The notes: a model not told the origin generated them from the letters alone. A DNA stretch of 64,000 nt from Ligustrum vulgare (GCA_963555705.1 OY743170.1:31199362-31263361), one strand, 5' to 3'. Numbered from the stretch's first letter, positions 1 through 12,114 are shown. Numbers and translations: made by a program.

Positions 1-1839
1 TATGATTTCTCTAAAGAGTGTCTTCAAGCTTTTAACACTCTTAAAGAGAAACTCATCACGAAACCAATTATTGTGGCTCCGGATTGGAGTTTTCCCTTCG
101 AGCTTATGTGTGATGCAAGTGATTACGCCGTGGGGACGGTTTTGGGGCAAAGGAAGGACAAAATCTTGCATGTCATCTACTATGCTAGTAGAACCTTGAC
201 CGATGCTCAATTGAATTATGTTACTACCGAGAAGGAAATGCTAGCGGTGGTCTTTGCCTTTGATAAGTTTCGGTCGTATTTTATTGGCTCCAAGGTGATT
301 GTGTATATCGACCACTCGGCCCTCAAGTATTTGTTGGCAAAGAAGGATGCCAAGCCGCGGTTAATTAGATGGGTTCTTCTCCTCCAAGAGTTTGATTTGG
401 AGATTCGTGACAAGAAGGGGACGGAGAATCTTGTAGCCGATCACTTGTCTAGACTTGAACAAACCGAGGAAATTTTGGATGAAGAGATAAGTGAGGTATT
501 CCCGGATGAGCAAATTTTACAAATCATGGATCTTCTACAAGCTGCTAGTGTGCCATGGTATGAGGACCATGTGAATTTTCTTGCAAGTGGCATCACTCCC
601 CCGGACCGCTCTTATCAACAAAGGAAGAAGTTCTTTGCGGATATCAAGCATTATTTTTGGGATGACCCGTTGTTGTTCAAAAGGGGTTCGGATCAAATCA
701 TGAGAAGGTGTATGCCCGAGGAGGAGATGGAGAAGATTCTTGAACAATGTCACTCATCGCCTTATGGAGGCCATTTTGGTGCCGTGAAAACTGCATCAAA
801 GGTTCTTCAATCGGGATTTTATTGGCCCACTTTATTCAAGGATGCTCACACACTTGTGTCCAAATGTGACCGATGCCAACGATTGGGTAATATCTCTAAC
901 CGAAATGAAATGCCCTTAAATTCTATTTTAGAGGTGGAGATATTCGATGTTTGGGGTATTGATTTTATGGGACCTTTTCCATCGTCCTTTTCTAATCAAT
1001 ACATTCTAGTTGCAGTAGACTATGTGTCCAAGTGGGTAGAAGCGGTGGCACTCCCCACAAATGATGCTCGAGTGGTGGTGGAATTTTTAAAGAAAAATAT
1101 TTTTACTCATTATGGCACCCCTCGAGCTATCATTAGTGATGGAGGAAAACACTTTTGTAACCGCCTCTTCGACTCACTTTTGACCAAGTATGGGGTCAAA
1201 CATTGAATATCCACAACTTATCATCCGCAAACAAGTGGGCATGTTGATATTTCAAATAGAGAATTGAAAAAGATCCTTGAAGTGACGGTGAATGCCTCGA
1301 GGAAAGATTGGTCCAAGAAATTGGATGATGGATTATGGGCATACCGCACCGCTTTCAAGACCCCCATTGGTATGTCTCCATTTCGACTCCTATTTGGTAA
1401 AGCATGTCATCTTCCGGTTGAGCTTGAGCACCGTGCATATTGGGCAACAAAAGTCTTGAATTTTGATATGGAGTTGGCCAGTGAGAAAAGATTACTCCAA
1501 CTCAATGAGCTTGATGAATTCCGCCTTGAATCATATGAAAATGCTCGGATTTAAAAAGAGAAAACAAAGAGGTGGCATGACAAGAACATTGTGAAGCGGG
1601 ACTTCCAAGTTGGGGAACAAGTACTTCTCTACAACTCAAGACTTCGATTGTTCCCTGGTAAACTCCGCTCTAGATGGTCGGGACCGTTCACCATTGCTCA
1701 AATCTTCCCACATGGAGTGGTCGAACTTTATCATGGAAGTAAAGGGAACTTCAAAGTAAATGGGCAACGCTTGAAGCCATACTTGGGGGGTCATTATGAA
1801 AAGGAGAAGTCATCCATCCCTCTTGTAAATCCGGAGTAA
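1..1839 (+). pseudogene. Ty3/gypsy (Athila/Tat-like) pol, 3' part: RNase H and integrase
   Basis: A single frame (frame 1) is open from the window edge to 1839 except for two nonsense codons, TGA at 1204-1206 and TAA at 1552-1554. It begins in the connection region after reverse transcriptase. RNase H follows (DASDYAVG near 112-135, TEKEMLAVV near 223-250, IDHSALK near 310-330, then [11 protein letters not shown]). Next come an HHCC integrase zinc finger (about 748-895), an integrase core with [11 protein letters not shown] (first Asp) and IISDGGKHF (second Asp), a probable Glu in the NRELKK segment near 1258, and the plant-typical [15 protein letters not shown] block. The C-terminal part ends VNGQRLKPYLG. 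The TGA may be a decayed CGA, as expected for methylated CpG. Family assignment rests on these blocks, on the tRNA-Asp PBS of the linked LTR and on the 3' region. RT, protease and gag would lie upstream of the window. Confidence 0.9.
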
Positions 1840-3646
1840 TTGTATCAAAAAGTCGAGCTTACGACTTTAACCAAGCGCTTTTTGGGAGGCAACCCAAATT
1901 TTTACTCTTTTAATTACTTGTTTATATTTACTTATTGCATTTTTATTATCTCTAACTTGGTTAATCACCAAATTTTGTAGGTTCGAAATTCTTTTTGAAA
2001 TCCTAAGCAACCTTGTCCTCAACAAGTTTGGGGGAGATTGGCGTATCAAGAGAATCAAAGCTTAGGTCAATTTGGAACATCATACACGCATCAATTCGGG
2101 GAATTTCCATCACCCATTCCTTTCTTGTTATTATGCCATTGTCAACATTGAGGACAATGTTTGATTTAAGTTTGGGGGTATTGGGATCATGTGCTTTATG
2201 AACATTTTACATTGCCTTGCCGGCCCTTGATTTCTTGATGGTTGAAATTGTTTATTTTGTTGAGAATATTGACATGCTAGATAGCCTTTCCGGCTTATAA
2301 GACTTTGATGTTTGAAATTGTTGTTAATTCATGAGTTATGACCAAATGTGCTACTTGTGCTACTTTCTTTAAATGCTTATCCATGTAAGATCATATGTAC
2401 ATTGAGCACAATAGTCATGTTCAATCGTCGGTGAGTTTGGGAATTGTTGAAGGGCGAAGAGGTTAATGGAGTAGATGAACTAGGTTGTGAGCTTGTATTG
2501 TTTATTTGTATCAACCTATCAAATATTTCCTAATGCTCTAAATCTCTTGACCCTAATGTAAGACAAGTTTGGGGGTGGTTGACCCGGTAAAGTAGACGGC
2601 CTAGACGTGTGGTGATTCCATGCATGTGGAAGTAAATTTTTGTGTGGAGTATCTTTCGCCAAGTATAAGCCAAGTAATGACCATATGCTAGAATTCTAAG
2701 CCCATTTTAATGTTTGTATTGCATTGCCCTATCTCGAAGCCTTTTTGACTCGAGTAATTAAGCCCGTAGGAGTATCTTGAAACTTGGTGCCTTAAGTTTG
2801 AAACTTGGGAGTCACCGGCCGAAAGTTCGCTACATGAGTCAATTAGAAAGCTTAATGAGTAGGGTACTCACATACACACGTGAAAAAAAAGAAGCACATT
2901 ATCATTGCATTCGCTTAATAAGTCTACCCCACTTCGTAGCCTTTTTTACTCGAGTTAATAAGTCTGTAGGGGTATTTTGAAACCTGGTACCCTTTGATCT
3001 AAAAAATCGGGGAGCTGCCGACCTAAAGCTCGCTACATGGGTCAATTAGAAAGCTTAAGGGAGTGGGAAAGTCACGAGCAAACATCATGTTAGTTATTAG
3101 AAATCATGCATTTGTACTTGTATAAGGGCTTAGATGAATAGTGGGTTTGAATTGTTTGGTATAAACTTGAATGTCGAAGCACTCATTAGTGGAGAATCAC
3201 TGCACTTCTAGGTTGTCGAGATTGTCGGTAAAACACACCCATGCTTTAGTGGAAAAAGAAAGAGTGATTTGAGTAGTACCCTCTAGAACTGCATCACGGG
3301 AGTGGAAAGAAAATTATTTATTGGGGGATGAATGTCACTAGTGGGAAAGGAAAGAATTGACTACTAATGGTGGGATAATTTTGACTTGAAACCTTTTTAC
3401 TCATCAACACTCTTGAATCTTATTGACGATTGACAGTGGCTATACACACACGCATCGATCGAACATCGGATAAGCCAAACTCATTTTTGTAACATTATTT
3501 GGGAACATAATTGTGAATTAATTATGCAATTTCACACTCATGGAAGATTGCGAGCTATTTAGCATTGTTGATCATTATGTCATTTTTTGTTGATGCATGT
3601 GAATATTCTTGCTCGGGACGAGCAAGAGTTCAAGTTTGAGGGTATT
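1840..3646 (+). other. 3' noncoding region of the Athila-like element with repeated polypurine tracts
   Basis: No convincing env-like ORF is seen between pol and the LTR. The stretch starts with a GGGAGGCAACCCA block at about 1886. It carries several copies of the polypurine-tract-like string AAGTTTGGGGG, at 2024-2037, 2168-2180 and 2565-2576, and a variant AAGTTTGAGGGT at 3632-3643 immediately before the LTR. The same blocks recur in the related element at 40105-42258, which supports treating this as one element's 3' region. The last copy is the best candidate for the functional plus-strand primer because it abuts the LTR TG. Confidence 0.7.
2737..3110 (+). repeat. Diverged tandem duplication, about 200 bp unit, in the 3' noncoding region
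   Basis: Two consecutive units share the order: a GAAGCC..TTTTT..ACTCGAG segment, then GTAGGRGTAT, TGAAACYTGGT, CGCTACATGRGTCAATTAG and AAAGCTTAA. The first starts near 2737, the second near 2935. The same two-unit structure is present at about 41200-42258, so the duplication predates the split of the two elements. Confidence 0.7.
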
Positions 3647-5150
3647 TGTTGAGTGCATTTTACATGCATATTTCATATATTTTTAGTAATACTTTTTGAG
3701 TAATTTGGACAAATACCTATTTAATTGTGCATATTTTGTGGTTAAATAGGTCTAACAATCAACTTCAGGGAGAAAACACAAGATGGAAGCTAAATGAAAG
3801 ATTTATTGAAGAAATTGAGGAGAAAAGAGTCAAATCCGTCAAAGAGTCAATGTTTGGGGACCACCTTGATCTACACTGAAAAATGGAGGACCTAAATTGC
3901 AATTAAAAGAAAATCAAGCTGCAAGACGTCACTCAGAGGAACCACGCGATGGCGTGGCCATGCACAGGTCGCGTTCGCGATATTGGCCAAAAATCCAACC
4001 CGAGACTAAAAAGGGCAACCACGCGATCGTGAGGTAAAAATTTTGAACTAAATTCTCGGCCGACCCGGTAGACCCGATTCGGCCCAGATGCTGAAGGACG
4101 CGGATCTACTGATTTTAGGGGTTTTTGAAGTGATTTTTGGGAGTTTTTTGAATTATTCTTGACACTTTTCAACCCAAGAAACCCTAGGCTCTCTCTTTCA
4201 TTTTTTCTATCTCATTTTCATCTTGTAATTTCTCTTGATTTTGTATAGTTTAGTTGATGAATATTGATTAAGGGGAGAAATACCAAAGTCATTGTGGAAG
4301 AATATTGATATTTTGAAGCTTGAATCATTGGTTGAGGGAAGTATTTATTGCTTAATCTTCATATTTCTCTATTTACTTTAATCCATTGTTGAAATAATGT
4401 ATTTAATTCTTGGATTTCATTGTTATTTCATCATGGGCTAAACTATTTTGTGTTGGGATGTTGATGAAGCTTGACCTAGCTTAGTTGATTTTAATGCTTG
4501 TATTAAGAATTTAAGCTTTTTATTATCTTGTGCATTTATTGTTGTATTTATTGACTAGCATTTATTGTGGCCACATTTATGCTTAGGTTTCATGGGATGT
4601 GCAATTATTGAGAAATTGTTGTGTATTCTAGATCAATACAATATTTGCTCTAGGTTCTTGTTTAGGATAGAGATATACCTAAAACCCTAGATGACCCATT
4701 GAGCTATTTTCACAAAGGTTTAATGCAATTGGTGTGTTTTTAATCGACATAGAGATATAGTAGGTTAATGCCACTAATTAGGGTTGAGTTCACTCGAGAG
4801 AGGTAATTGGCTAAGCTTGAAAAATCGGGTCTAACATGATTAATGAATTCCATTTATTTTTCCTTGTTGATAATTCAATTAGGTAATGGTCAAATGGAAT
4901 CAAGAATCCCAACACTCCTTTATCATCTATTCATCACCATTTTTCTAGTTATTTATTTACAATTGCAACTTTAATTCTAGTACGAAAACTTCCCCAAAAC
5001 AAACTTGTATTGTGTGTGTTTCTTGTTAAAATTAATTATACTAGAGTGTAATTGAAATAGACAATCCTTGTGGGATCGATAAACCGGACTCAATTAGTCT
5101 ACTATCACTTGTATGCGACTTGTGCACTTGCAGTGTGTTTCTAGGGAACA
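3647..5150 (+). mobile_element. Athila-like LTR (1504 bp), TGTT...AACA
   Basis: The LTR starts TGTTGAGTGC directly after a purine-rich tract and ends ...GGGAACA, followed after 6 bp by a tRNA-Asp primer-binding site. The ends form a TGTT/AACA inverted repeat. Its 3' part (about 4480-5150) is clearly homologous to 38486-39131, for example the block CTAGGTTCTTGTT and the block ATCGACATAGAGATATAG. A GC-rich palindrome cluster lies about 295-390 bp in. It is the 3' LTR of the upstream pol and at the same time sits as a 5' LTR in front of the gag start at 5314. Confidence 0.85.
3942..4034 (+). promoter_or_regulatory. Cluster of CGCGATCGCG-type palindromes in the LTR
   Basis: Three near-palindromic GC-rich sites in an AT-rich LTR: CCACGCGATGGCGTGG (3942-3957), TCGCGTTCGCGA (3969-3980) and CCACGCGATCGTGAGG (4019-4034). 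Position within the LTR fits a U3 regulatory module, but that function is inferred. Closely similar sites occur in the LTR at 36199-36978. Confidence 0.5.
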
Positions 5151-5156
5151 AGTTTT

Positions 5157-5173
5157 TGGCGCCGTTGCCGGGG
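5157..5173 (+). promoter_or_regulatory. Primer-binding site, tRNA-Asp
   Basis: TGGCGCCGTTGCCGGGG is the complement of the 3' end of plant tRNA-Asp (…CCCCGGCAACGGCGCCA, from general knowledge). It lies 6 bp after the LTR end, the expected place for priming minus-strand DNA. Confidence 0.85.
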
Positions 5174-5313
5174 ATTGTTCTATTTAAATTAAATTTTAGT
5201 TGATATTAGTTTTAACTATTGGTTACTTTTATTTCTTGTACAAACTTTCTTTTGTTTTGTTTTGTGTAAGAAACCTTCTTATTTCTTGTATTGTTCTAGG
5301 TTGTTAATTGTGC

Positions 5314-5454
5314 ATGCGTCGAAGTAGAAGTCTTGATCTAGTTGAAATAGATCCGGATATCGAGGGGACTTTTCGACGTAGGTTAAGGGAACAACGGGAA
5401 GCTAGGATTCCCCTATCCATTGTGTGTAATTGCGACCTAAAATTTACTTCTTAA
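5314..5454 (+). pseudogene. Athila-like gag start, fused to a chromovirus integrase remnant
   Basis: The ATG at 5314 opens a 46-codon frame beginning MRRSRSLDLVEIDPDIEG, which resembles the N-terminus of Athila/Tat gag proteins (basic start, then a DPEIE-like motif). Around 5418 the homology switches: the codons that follow (CDLKFTS) match the integrase second-Asp region of the neighbouring chromovirus, and the frame ends at TAA 5452-5454. So the gag gene was truncated after about 36 codons by a junction with the next element. The fused ORF is an accident of the junction, not a designed protein. Confidence 0.6.
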
Positions 5455-6289
5455 TTTTGGAAAAGTCTACATAAGGCCATGGGTACTCAATTGAGATTCA
5501 ACACGGCCTTTCACCTTTAGACAGATGGACAGTCGGAGAGAACGATTCAAACCCTGGAAGATATGTTGAGATCTTGTATTATTGATTTTCCAGGTACTTG
5601 GGACGAATTTTTTCTCATAAATTGAGTTCTCCTATAACAATAGCTATCAAGCCTCCATTCACATGGCTCCATATGAGGCGCTATACGGGAGGAAGTGTAG
5701 ATCGCCGGTTCACTGGGATGAAGTAGGGGAACGAAAATTACTGGGTCCTGAAATGGTGCAGCAGACAGCAGAAATTGTTGAGAAGATTCGTCAACGGATG
5801 AGAACTGCACAGAGTAGACAGAAAAGCTATGCAGACAAAAGAAGGAAATCATTGGAATTCGCTACAGGTGATACGATCTTCTTGAAAGTCACTCCTATGA
5901 AGGGAGTTATGAGATTCGGGAAGAAGGGAAAGTTAACTCCGCGATTTGTTGGCCCCTTTGAGATACTTGAAAGGGTGGGTGACCTAGCTTATTGGGTTGC
6001 ATTGCCACCGGCACTATCTGGGGTTCATAACGTATTTTACGTCTCGATGTTGAGGAAATATATTTCGGATCCTTCTCATATCCTCAGTTATGAGTCGTTA
6101 GATCTTCGGGAGGATCTAACTTACGAGGAATCACCTGTGAGGATCTTACTAAAGGCAGATAAGGAACTTAGGAGAAAGAAGATAACTCTAGTTAAAGTTC
6201 TTTGGAGGAATCATGCAGTAGAAGAGGCTACTTGGGAACGCGAGGACGAAATGTGTGCCAAGTATCCACACCTTTTTGGTAAGTTTTAA
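5420..6289 (+). pseudogene. Tekay/Del-like chromovirus integrase C-terminal half plus chromodomain
   Basis: The first part (about 5425-5660) encodes the integrase core after the second Asp. It includes [17 protein letters not shown] with the catalytic Glu, and is broken by stop codons and a frameshift. From 5663 one frame stays open to 6289 (208 codons): MAPYEALYGRKCRSP, the GPFEILERVGDLAYW block of the integrase C-terminal domain, then a chromodomain-like tail (VKVLWRNHAVEEATWERE). The chromodomain is the hallmark of chromoviruses, and the DLTYEESPVRIL linker is typical of the Tekay/Del clade. The 5' part of the element is missing at the junction with the Athila-like gag. The LTR follows 36 bp downstream. 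Confidence 0.88.
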
Positions 6290-6325
6290 TTTCGAGGACG
6301 AAATTTCTTTTAGGGGGTAAGGAAT

Positions 6326-8565
6326 TGTAAGACCGCTTTTCAGTTTTCGTGCAATTTTAAATTTCACGTAATACTCATATGAATGTTATTATAAATTATA
6401 AATTTATGATCTTTAATGTCTATAATTTGAATTATTTTGCAGTGGAAGGACTTGGACACCGTATCGCTCAATGTGCCAATTAGAAAATTATAATTTGTTC
6501 ACGTGTAATTTTATGTAATTAATTAATTAAATTTTTTGCCTAGGCATACTAATTTCTATTCATTGTGTTAAATTGAAACTTTATTGGCAATTGGAAATAA
6601 ATGGAACTTACGGTATTTAAATATGCAAAGGAGGGGATTTGAGGGGCCAATTTGCAAATTTCAAAAGATTAAATTTAAACCTAAACCTAAACTCTCATTA
6701 TCTCTCTCCCTCACTCACGACTCTCATCTCCCTTTCTCACGACCTCGCTCTCTCTCTCTCTCGGTTCTCTCTTCCCGCAACCCTCACCCGCGACCTCCCT
6801 CTCGTCAACGACGACACCGACCACCATCACCACCACCGTGCACCTCCATCACGGTAAGCCCAACCCCCTTTCCTCGGTCACACACACACCCGCGCACACA
6901 CGGGTTTACATACACACCCGCTCACACACATACACACACAATTTCATATGTTGAATTGTATGTATATATTGATGTATATAGGGATTTAATGTAAATATAT
7001 ATGTATTTTTCTCACATTTTCAGATTTTAGTTTTTGTTTGATTTCGAATTATACCATAAATTAAGGATTTAATGATGTTTATGTGTGTGAGTATTGATGT
7101 ATATGAATGTGTATATTATTATGTATGTATAGGTGTATGCAAATTTTGGATTTTTATGTGGGCGTATATACATATTCAGATTTTTGGCTATGAAAATAAA
7201 ATTTTCAGATTTGGGACTTATGAAATTTTGATTAATTAATGTGCTATAATATTAAATTTGAGGTTTGAATGTATGTATATATGATCATGTATATGTATAT
7301 GAATATTTAAACAACATGTGTGATTTTGAAATTTTAGGATAATGGTATAAAAGAGTAAACTTTAACATTTAAGGACCAAGTTAGTTTAAATTGAATTTAT
7401 GTTCAAAGTTATTAATTTGTAGTTTAAGATTATTTTTGGAATAAGTAGTGCCTAGTTTTGACTTGTGAAAATTGATAAGTAAGATTTCAAATTTGTCCTT
7501 GAATTTAATATATTACTTCGAATATGATATTATATGTGTCTAGATATGTTTGAATCAAATTGTGAGTCACATAGAAGTTTTAACCTCGGTTAATAGTGTT
7601 GTTTAGTGTTAAAAGAATAGTTAATGTTTTGGACTAAGAGTTTTATTCTGTGAATGGATGGACATAACTAAGATTGTGGGCACATTGACGTTACGAGCAA
7701 ACAAGTACTTCCACTAGCAATTTAAGACGGTAAATCCTAAGGACGTCAGGTAAGTAAACTTCCCCCTATTTTTATCAAAGTTGAATGTAAATGTTAAATT
7801 AATGTGTAAATGAATGTCTTGCAACTTACTTGCTTTGATGAATTTTGTTTACCTTATGAAAGTATATGTTATTAAGGAAATGTTCAAGCATGCACGTTAT
7901 CATGTCATTACATCATTAAGCATGCATTGACATCGAAATGGGAAAGTCAAATGTTTTAATGAAATGAATGTGTCAAAGTGCAAATTTTGTCAAAAGTTAT
8001 GTATCCCAAGTTTTTTTAAGAAAGAATGGGTGTACTTCTAGTTCATGAAAGATGCGAGTGGGAAATGGGGCGCGGGGGATCGGCGTACCCGAATGTAATG
8101 AGCGCATTGCGATGGAATGTAGTGAATGAGCCGTTTTGCGGTGGAATAAAGTGAATGAGTCGCTTTGCGGTGGAATGAATGTTAACCGCTTTACGGTTTT
8201 ACTTGTAAATGTGATTTGGTTCAAAATAAGAATTTCCCACTGTAACTTTCATTACATGCATAAAGTTTACTTACTGAGCTTTAGCTCACCCAATCCCTCC
8301 CCAACATTTCTGGTGATGAAAGTTAGGTGATCCGAGGGGAGCACCTGGCGGCTGACTCAGACAGTACCCGTTGTCACCCTTATTTAATAAAGTTAAATTT
8401 ATTTAAGATATCATTTAAATTATTTTTTATTCATTTTATTTATTATGGTTTGGTTGAAGTTAACTTCAAATGAAGAAGGGTGTCGCATTAATGATTTAAC
8501 TACTTACTATTTCATTTGTCAATGTCTATTGTTTTTGAAAATTTTATGTTGAGGAGTTTGGGGAT
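6326..8565 (+). mobile_element. 3' LTR of the Tekay-like chromovirus (3' end approximate)
   Basis: After the pol stop comes the usual TTTCGAGGACGAAATTT block, a purine tract TTTTAGGGGGTAAGGAA and the LTR start TGTAAGACCG at 6326. A CT-rich segment (about 6700-6860) and AC/TG-rich stretches follow. The near-end block TTACTGAGCTTTAGCTCACC (about 8271-8290) is found at the equivalent place in the solo LTRs described below. I could not fix the 3' end; GAGTTTGGGGATTGA near 8550-8565 looks like a decayed terminus. ORFs in the CT-rich part, rich in Ser, Pro and His, are composition artefacts. Confidence 0.7.
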
Positions 8566-9989
8566 TGACTGAATTGGTTTTGGCGACGATGAATGTGATT
8601 GAGATGTGGTTGATCTTGTTTAAATTTTTATGTCGGTTATGTTGTCCTTCTACAGGTTGGTTAAGTTCAATTTATAGAGGAAACTCTGTCGAGATTTTTG
8701 TAAAATTTTATAATAGATAAATGAAAAATTTAACTTGTAAACGATTTATTTCTGCATATAATGTGAATGGAAGTAAACTATTTATTTCCATAATCCGTAA
8801 ATTTATTTAAAAGAAGACATGAGTATTTCATAGAAATACCCTGTAAACTCGCGCACAATAATGATTTGATATTATAAGTAAAACACATAATCATGATATT
8901 CAATTCTTAGGTGTCTAAGGGATCACATATAGTCTCATGAACAAGTAAATACAAACAAGTTTAAGTCTCCTGAATTTGAGCAAGCAAATTCTCGTAACAC
9001 AATCTCATGCTTAAATAAGCAAGGAATTCTGAAGAATACAATCATACATGTAATTAAGATTTATAATACAAATAATTATTTATGTGCACTTCATAAAAAA
9101 AGTTCGTAAATATGAGTCTATCTTAATTCTCATGTTTTTGAGCGAAAGGGAATAAAACTTCTAATTCTTTCACATCTCTTCTAGTCCTATATAAAACACA
9201 TAAATGAATAATTAAAATTGGACTTTGGAATAATCAAGTCGAAAAAGAATCAATTTTGTAAAATAAGATCATTAAAAGGCTTTAGGAACTAAACCGTGAA
9301 ATTGGAAGAAGTTGGGGACTAATTCGTGTAAATGAATGGACTTAGGGGCCGATTTGACAAAAAACAAAGAGTTTCTAGCCAAATCATAATTTCAGGAGAA
9401 ACCCTGGGTCAGAATTAACTGAATTGAAAGCGTTGTACGTAAATAAACAAAATAAAATAAATGTGGCTGAAATTAAATAGGTTATACTTTGGGGACTTCG
9501 GTTAAAATTCATATAATAAAATATAACCCCAGATCTCCTTCAAACTCGATCGACCGAGAGTGAGGGAGGGACTTGGGCTGCAACGGCCCAACTTCGCCTT
9601 ACGCCGGCGCCTGATGACGGAGACAGCAACATCAGAGGGGTGGTGGGCGACTGTGAGTGACTGAGTGATGGAGAAAATGTAGTAAAGGGAGAGAGGCATA
9701 GAGAGGTCGAGAGTGAGATGGAGGAGCATGAGGGGGAGACGGTACTAGGGCAGCGGTAAGTCCTCTCTTTCTGTCAAATCTTCTAGTATTCTTGTTACTC
9801 TATGTATGTGGCTTTAGATGTGTGAACATACTGTGAATTTTATTTCATTTTGATGTGGAGAAATATGAATGAAATGGTGTTTATATGGTGTTATCTTGTA
9901 TAGTGGGAGAAGAAATACTTCTCTGAACAGCCCTGTGAGGAATAGAAGAAGAAGGGGAGGTATGGCGGCTCAACCCCAACCATAACTTT
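8566..9989 (+). other. No gene recognised; AT-rich DNA with a GA-rich LTR-like part
   Basis: From 8566 to about 9250 I see only AT-rich sequence. The part at 9290-9780 has the look of a chromovirus LTR leader: short GGGGACTAA-type phrases, then GA-rich sequence and a possible splice donor GGTAAGTCC at 9753. No boundaries or duplicated target sites could be assigned. Confidence 0.3.
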
Positions 9990-11211
9990 CAATATTCTAA
10001 TTTGGAATTTGAGGGGGATTGTTAACTCTTTCAAGAGATTGAAGATGCTTGTCTTAATTCATCAAATTGGTTTAGTTTTAATTGAGGAACTGTTTGTAGA
10101 TAGCTCAAAAATTTTGGAGTATTGCAATAAATTGGATTTTGTTAACTGCTTTTCAAATATAAATTGCAAGATTTGGAGTTTCTGGAAGAATGAATTAGAT
10201 TGTAATGTGGTTGAAAACAAGGAACAACTCTTAACAATGTGCATGAAATGGAAAGAGGTGACTAGCTATATCACTGGTGTCTATGCCAAGTATTCTTTCC
10301 ATCAGAGAAAACTGCTTTGGAATGATTTGATGAGCTTTGTTGAAGGCTTAGACAATCCTTGGTTAATTGGGGGTGACTTTAATGCTATCCTACAGAATAA
10401 TGAAAGACGGGGGAAAACTTCCTAATCATAATTCGATGGAAGACTTCAATGAGATGATTATGGCTTGCGGTGGGGATGAATACAAAATTTCTGGATCAGA
10501 ATTCACATGGTCTAATGACAGAATGTGGGAAAAACTAGATAGACTTCTTGTCAATACCCAACGGATGTCTGCATGTGATAACTTTTCCCCATAACTGTTA
10601 TACAGAGATACTTCGGACACAGTTGTATTATCCTCGGTTGTCACAACAGCATAACCAGATCCAAATCCTCATTTCAATTCCAGACTATGTGGACTCAACA
10701 TGGAAACTTTTTGGAAACAGTTGAAACCAACTGGAACTCTCCCCATATTCCCTATTCAAGAGTTTTGTTTGGCTTCTACTATAAACTTAAGAGACTTAAA
10801 AAATGTCTCAAAGTTTGGAATAAGGAAGTTTTTGGAAATATATTTGATGATATCAGAAGGGCTGAAAGTGAAGCACTTAATAGGGAAAAGAAGAGTATGA
10901 TGTGAACAAATCAGTTGAAGATAGAATCGAGGTACATAAAGCATACACTAAATTGAACTTGTTATTATCCAGAGAGAAGGCATTTTGGAGACAGAAATCA
11001 GGCATCAAATGGCTTAGAGATGGAGACAGGAATACTAAGTTCTTTCATGCGACTGTCAAGAAACACAGAAACCAAAGTAAAGTTCTGCTCATACAAAAAG
11101 AGGGTGCTAGTTACATCATTGATCCCCAAAGTATTCAACATTCTGCTGTGGATTACTTCTCTAATCTCCTTTCCTCCGAACCTATAGAAGATTGTGAGGA
11201 ACTACTTGACC
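9990..11211 (+). pseudogene. L1-type LINE ORF2: endonuclease and pre-RT region
   Basis: The reading starts ILIWNLRGIVNS (9990 on), the usual opening of a plant L1 apurinic endonuclease domain, and continues to WLIGGDFNAIL (about 10360-10390), which holds the conserved GDFNA motif. A frameshift near 10400 leads to SGSEFTWSNDRMWEKLDRLLVN, the end of the endonuclease. Two further frames cover the linker before RT, with WLRDGDRNTKFFHATVKKH at about 11010-11070. Several frameshifts and stops make it dead. The ORF is interrupted at 11216 by an LTR element and resumes at 14262 with RT. Confidence 0.85.
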
Positions 11212-11216
11212 CTATC

Positions 11217-12100
11217 TGATGTGATCCGGACCAGGCATCGAAGGGCGAAGTCGAGCCATCGGCAATATGATAGTGATCTACGTGCCGTAAAAAAAGAACT
11301 TCACGGCCGTAACCCCTATATTCACGGCCGTAAATCTTACAATCACGGCCGTAATCAATTAACGAGGAAAAATGATGAATTTTGGCAGAACGAGGCTTAC
11401 GGCCGTAAGCCTGGAAGTTACGGCCGTAACATGCAAACTGAAGGAATTTCACGGTCGTAAGCATTGTGTCACGGCCGTAAAGAATAACATAAATTTAATC
11501 AGAAAGGCCTTTACGGCCGTCGTAAGAGATTTCGTCACGGCCGTAAACAAGCAGCGCCAGATTTTCCGGAATTTTCAATTATTTTATTTCCTTTTTAGTT
11601 TTTGGTTATTTTCCTATTTTAGAATTTTAGTCTAATTAGAATTCTATTTTGAGTAAATTAGATGTTAGATTATTTTTTTTATTTATACGCTTTTTCAATT
11701 CATTGTAAACAGACAAGTTTGAGTTTGATTAATAAAATTTGTGAGAGGATTCTCCAAAATTGAGAGGTTGAGTTTATTCCCTTTTCCTTGAACTTATCAA
11801 AGATCCGATCTTTGTGGCGTTCTTCCAGCAAACTTATCAAATATTCGCAAGAATATTTGTGGCGTTTCCAAATTCGAAACTTATCAAGGAAATTGACAAG
11901 TCCTTGTGGCGTTCACCAATCTTGGTTCTTCAATCCGCATCGCCATAAATTGCGTCGTGATTGTCGGGTCAAGGTTTTACCGTCGTTCTATCCTTATTTT
12001 TGTTGTTTGTTCTTGAGTCAGATCTGATTTAGATCTTTCCTAGGTTTTAATTGTCGTTATTCCGCGTGTTCGACGAGATTCCCCAACTGGGATCTCATCA
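11217..12100 (+). repeat. 5' LTR (884 bp) of the nested gypsy element
   Basis: TGATGTGATCCGG...GATCTCATCA. It is nearly identical to the 3' LTR at 13274-14256 but lacks 99 bp present there (between GATCTACGTGC and the first palindromes). Nine ACGGCCGT-type sites lie at 11303-11544. The few single-base differences between the LTRs suggest a fairly recent insertion. Confidence 0.92.
11303..11544 (+). promoter_or_regulatory. Array of nine TTACGGCCGTAA-type palindromes (5' LTR)
   Basis: ACGGCCGT starts at 11303, 11324, 11345, 11399, 11420, 11451 (ACGGTCGT), 11471, 11513 and 11537. Spacings are 21, 21, 54, 21, 31, 20, 42 and 24 bp, mostly near whole helical turns. Most copies sit in a longer YACGGCCGTAA context. 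A protein-binding array in U3 is a reasonable inference; no binder is known to me. Confidence 0.6.
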
Positions 12101-12102
12101 TC

Positions 12103-12114
12103 TGGTATCAGAGC
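12103..12114 (+). promoter_or_regulatory. Primer-binding site, initiator tRNA-Met
   Basis: TGGTATCAGAGC lies 2 bp after the 5' LTR end, the standard PBS of many plant LTR elements. Confidence 0.9.

Noticed and set aside
6584..6994. 136-codon Ser/Pro/His-rich frame
   Set aside because: Falls in the CT- and AC-rich leader of a chromovirus LTR; low-complexity translation.
11153..11464. Minus-strand YGR-rich frame over the palindrome array
   Set aside because: Arises because the palindromes read alike on both strands.
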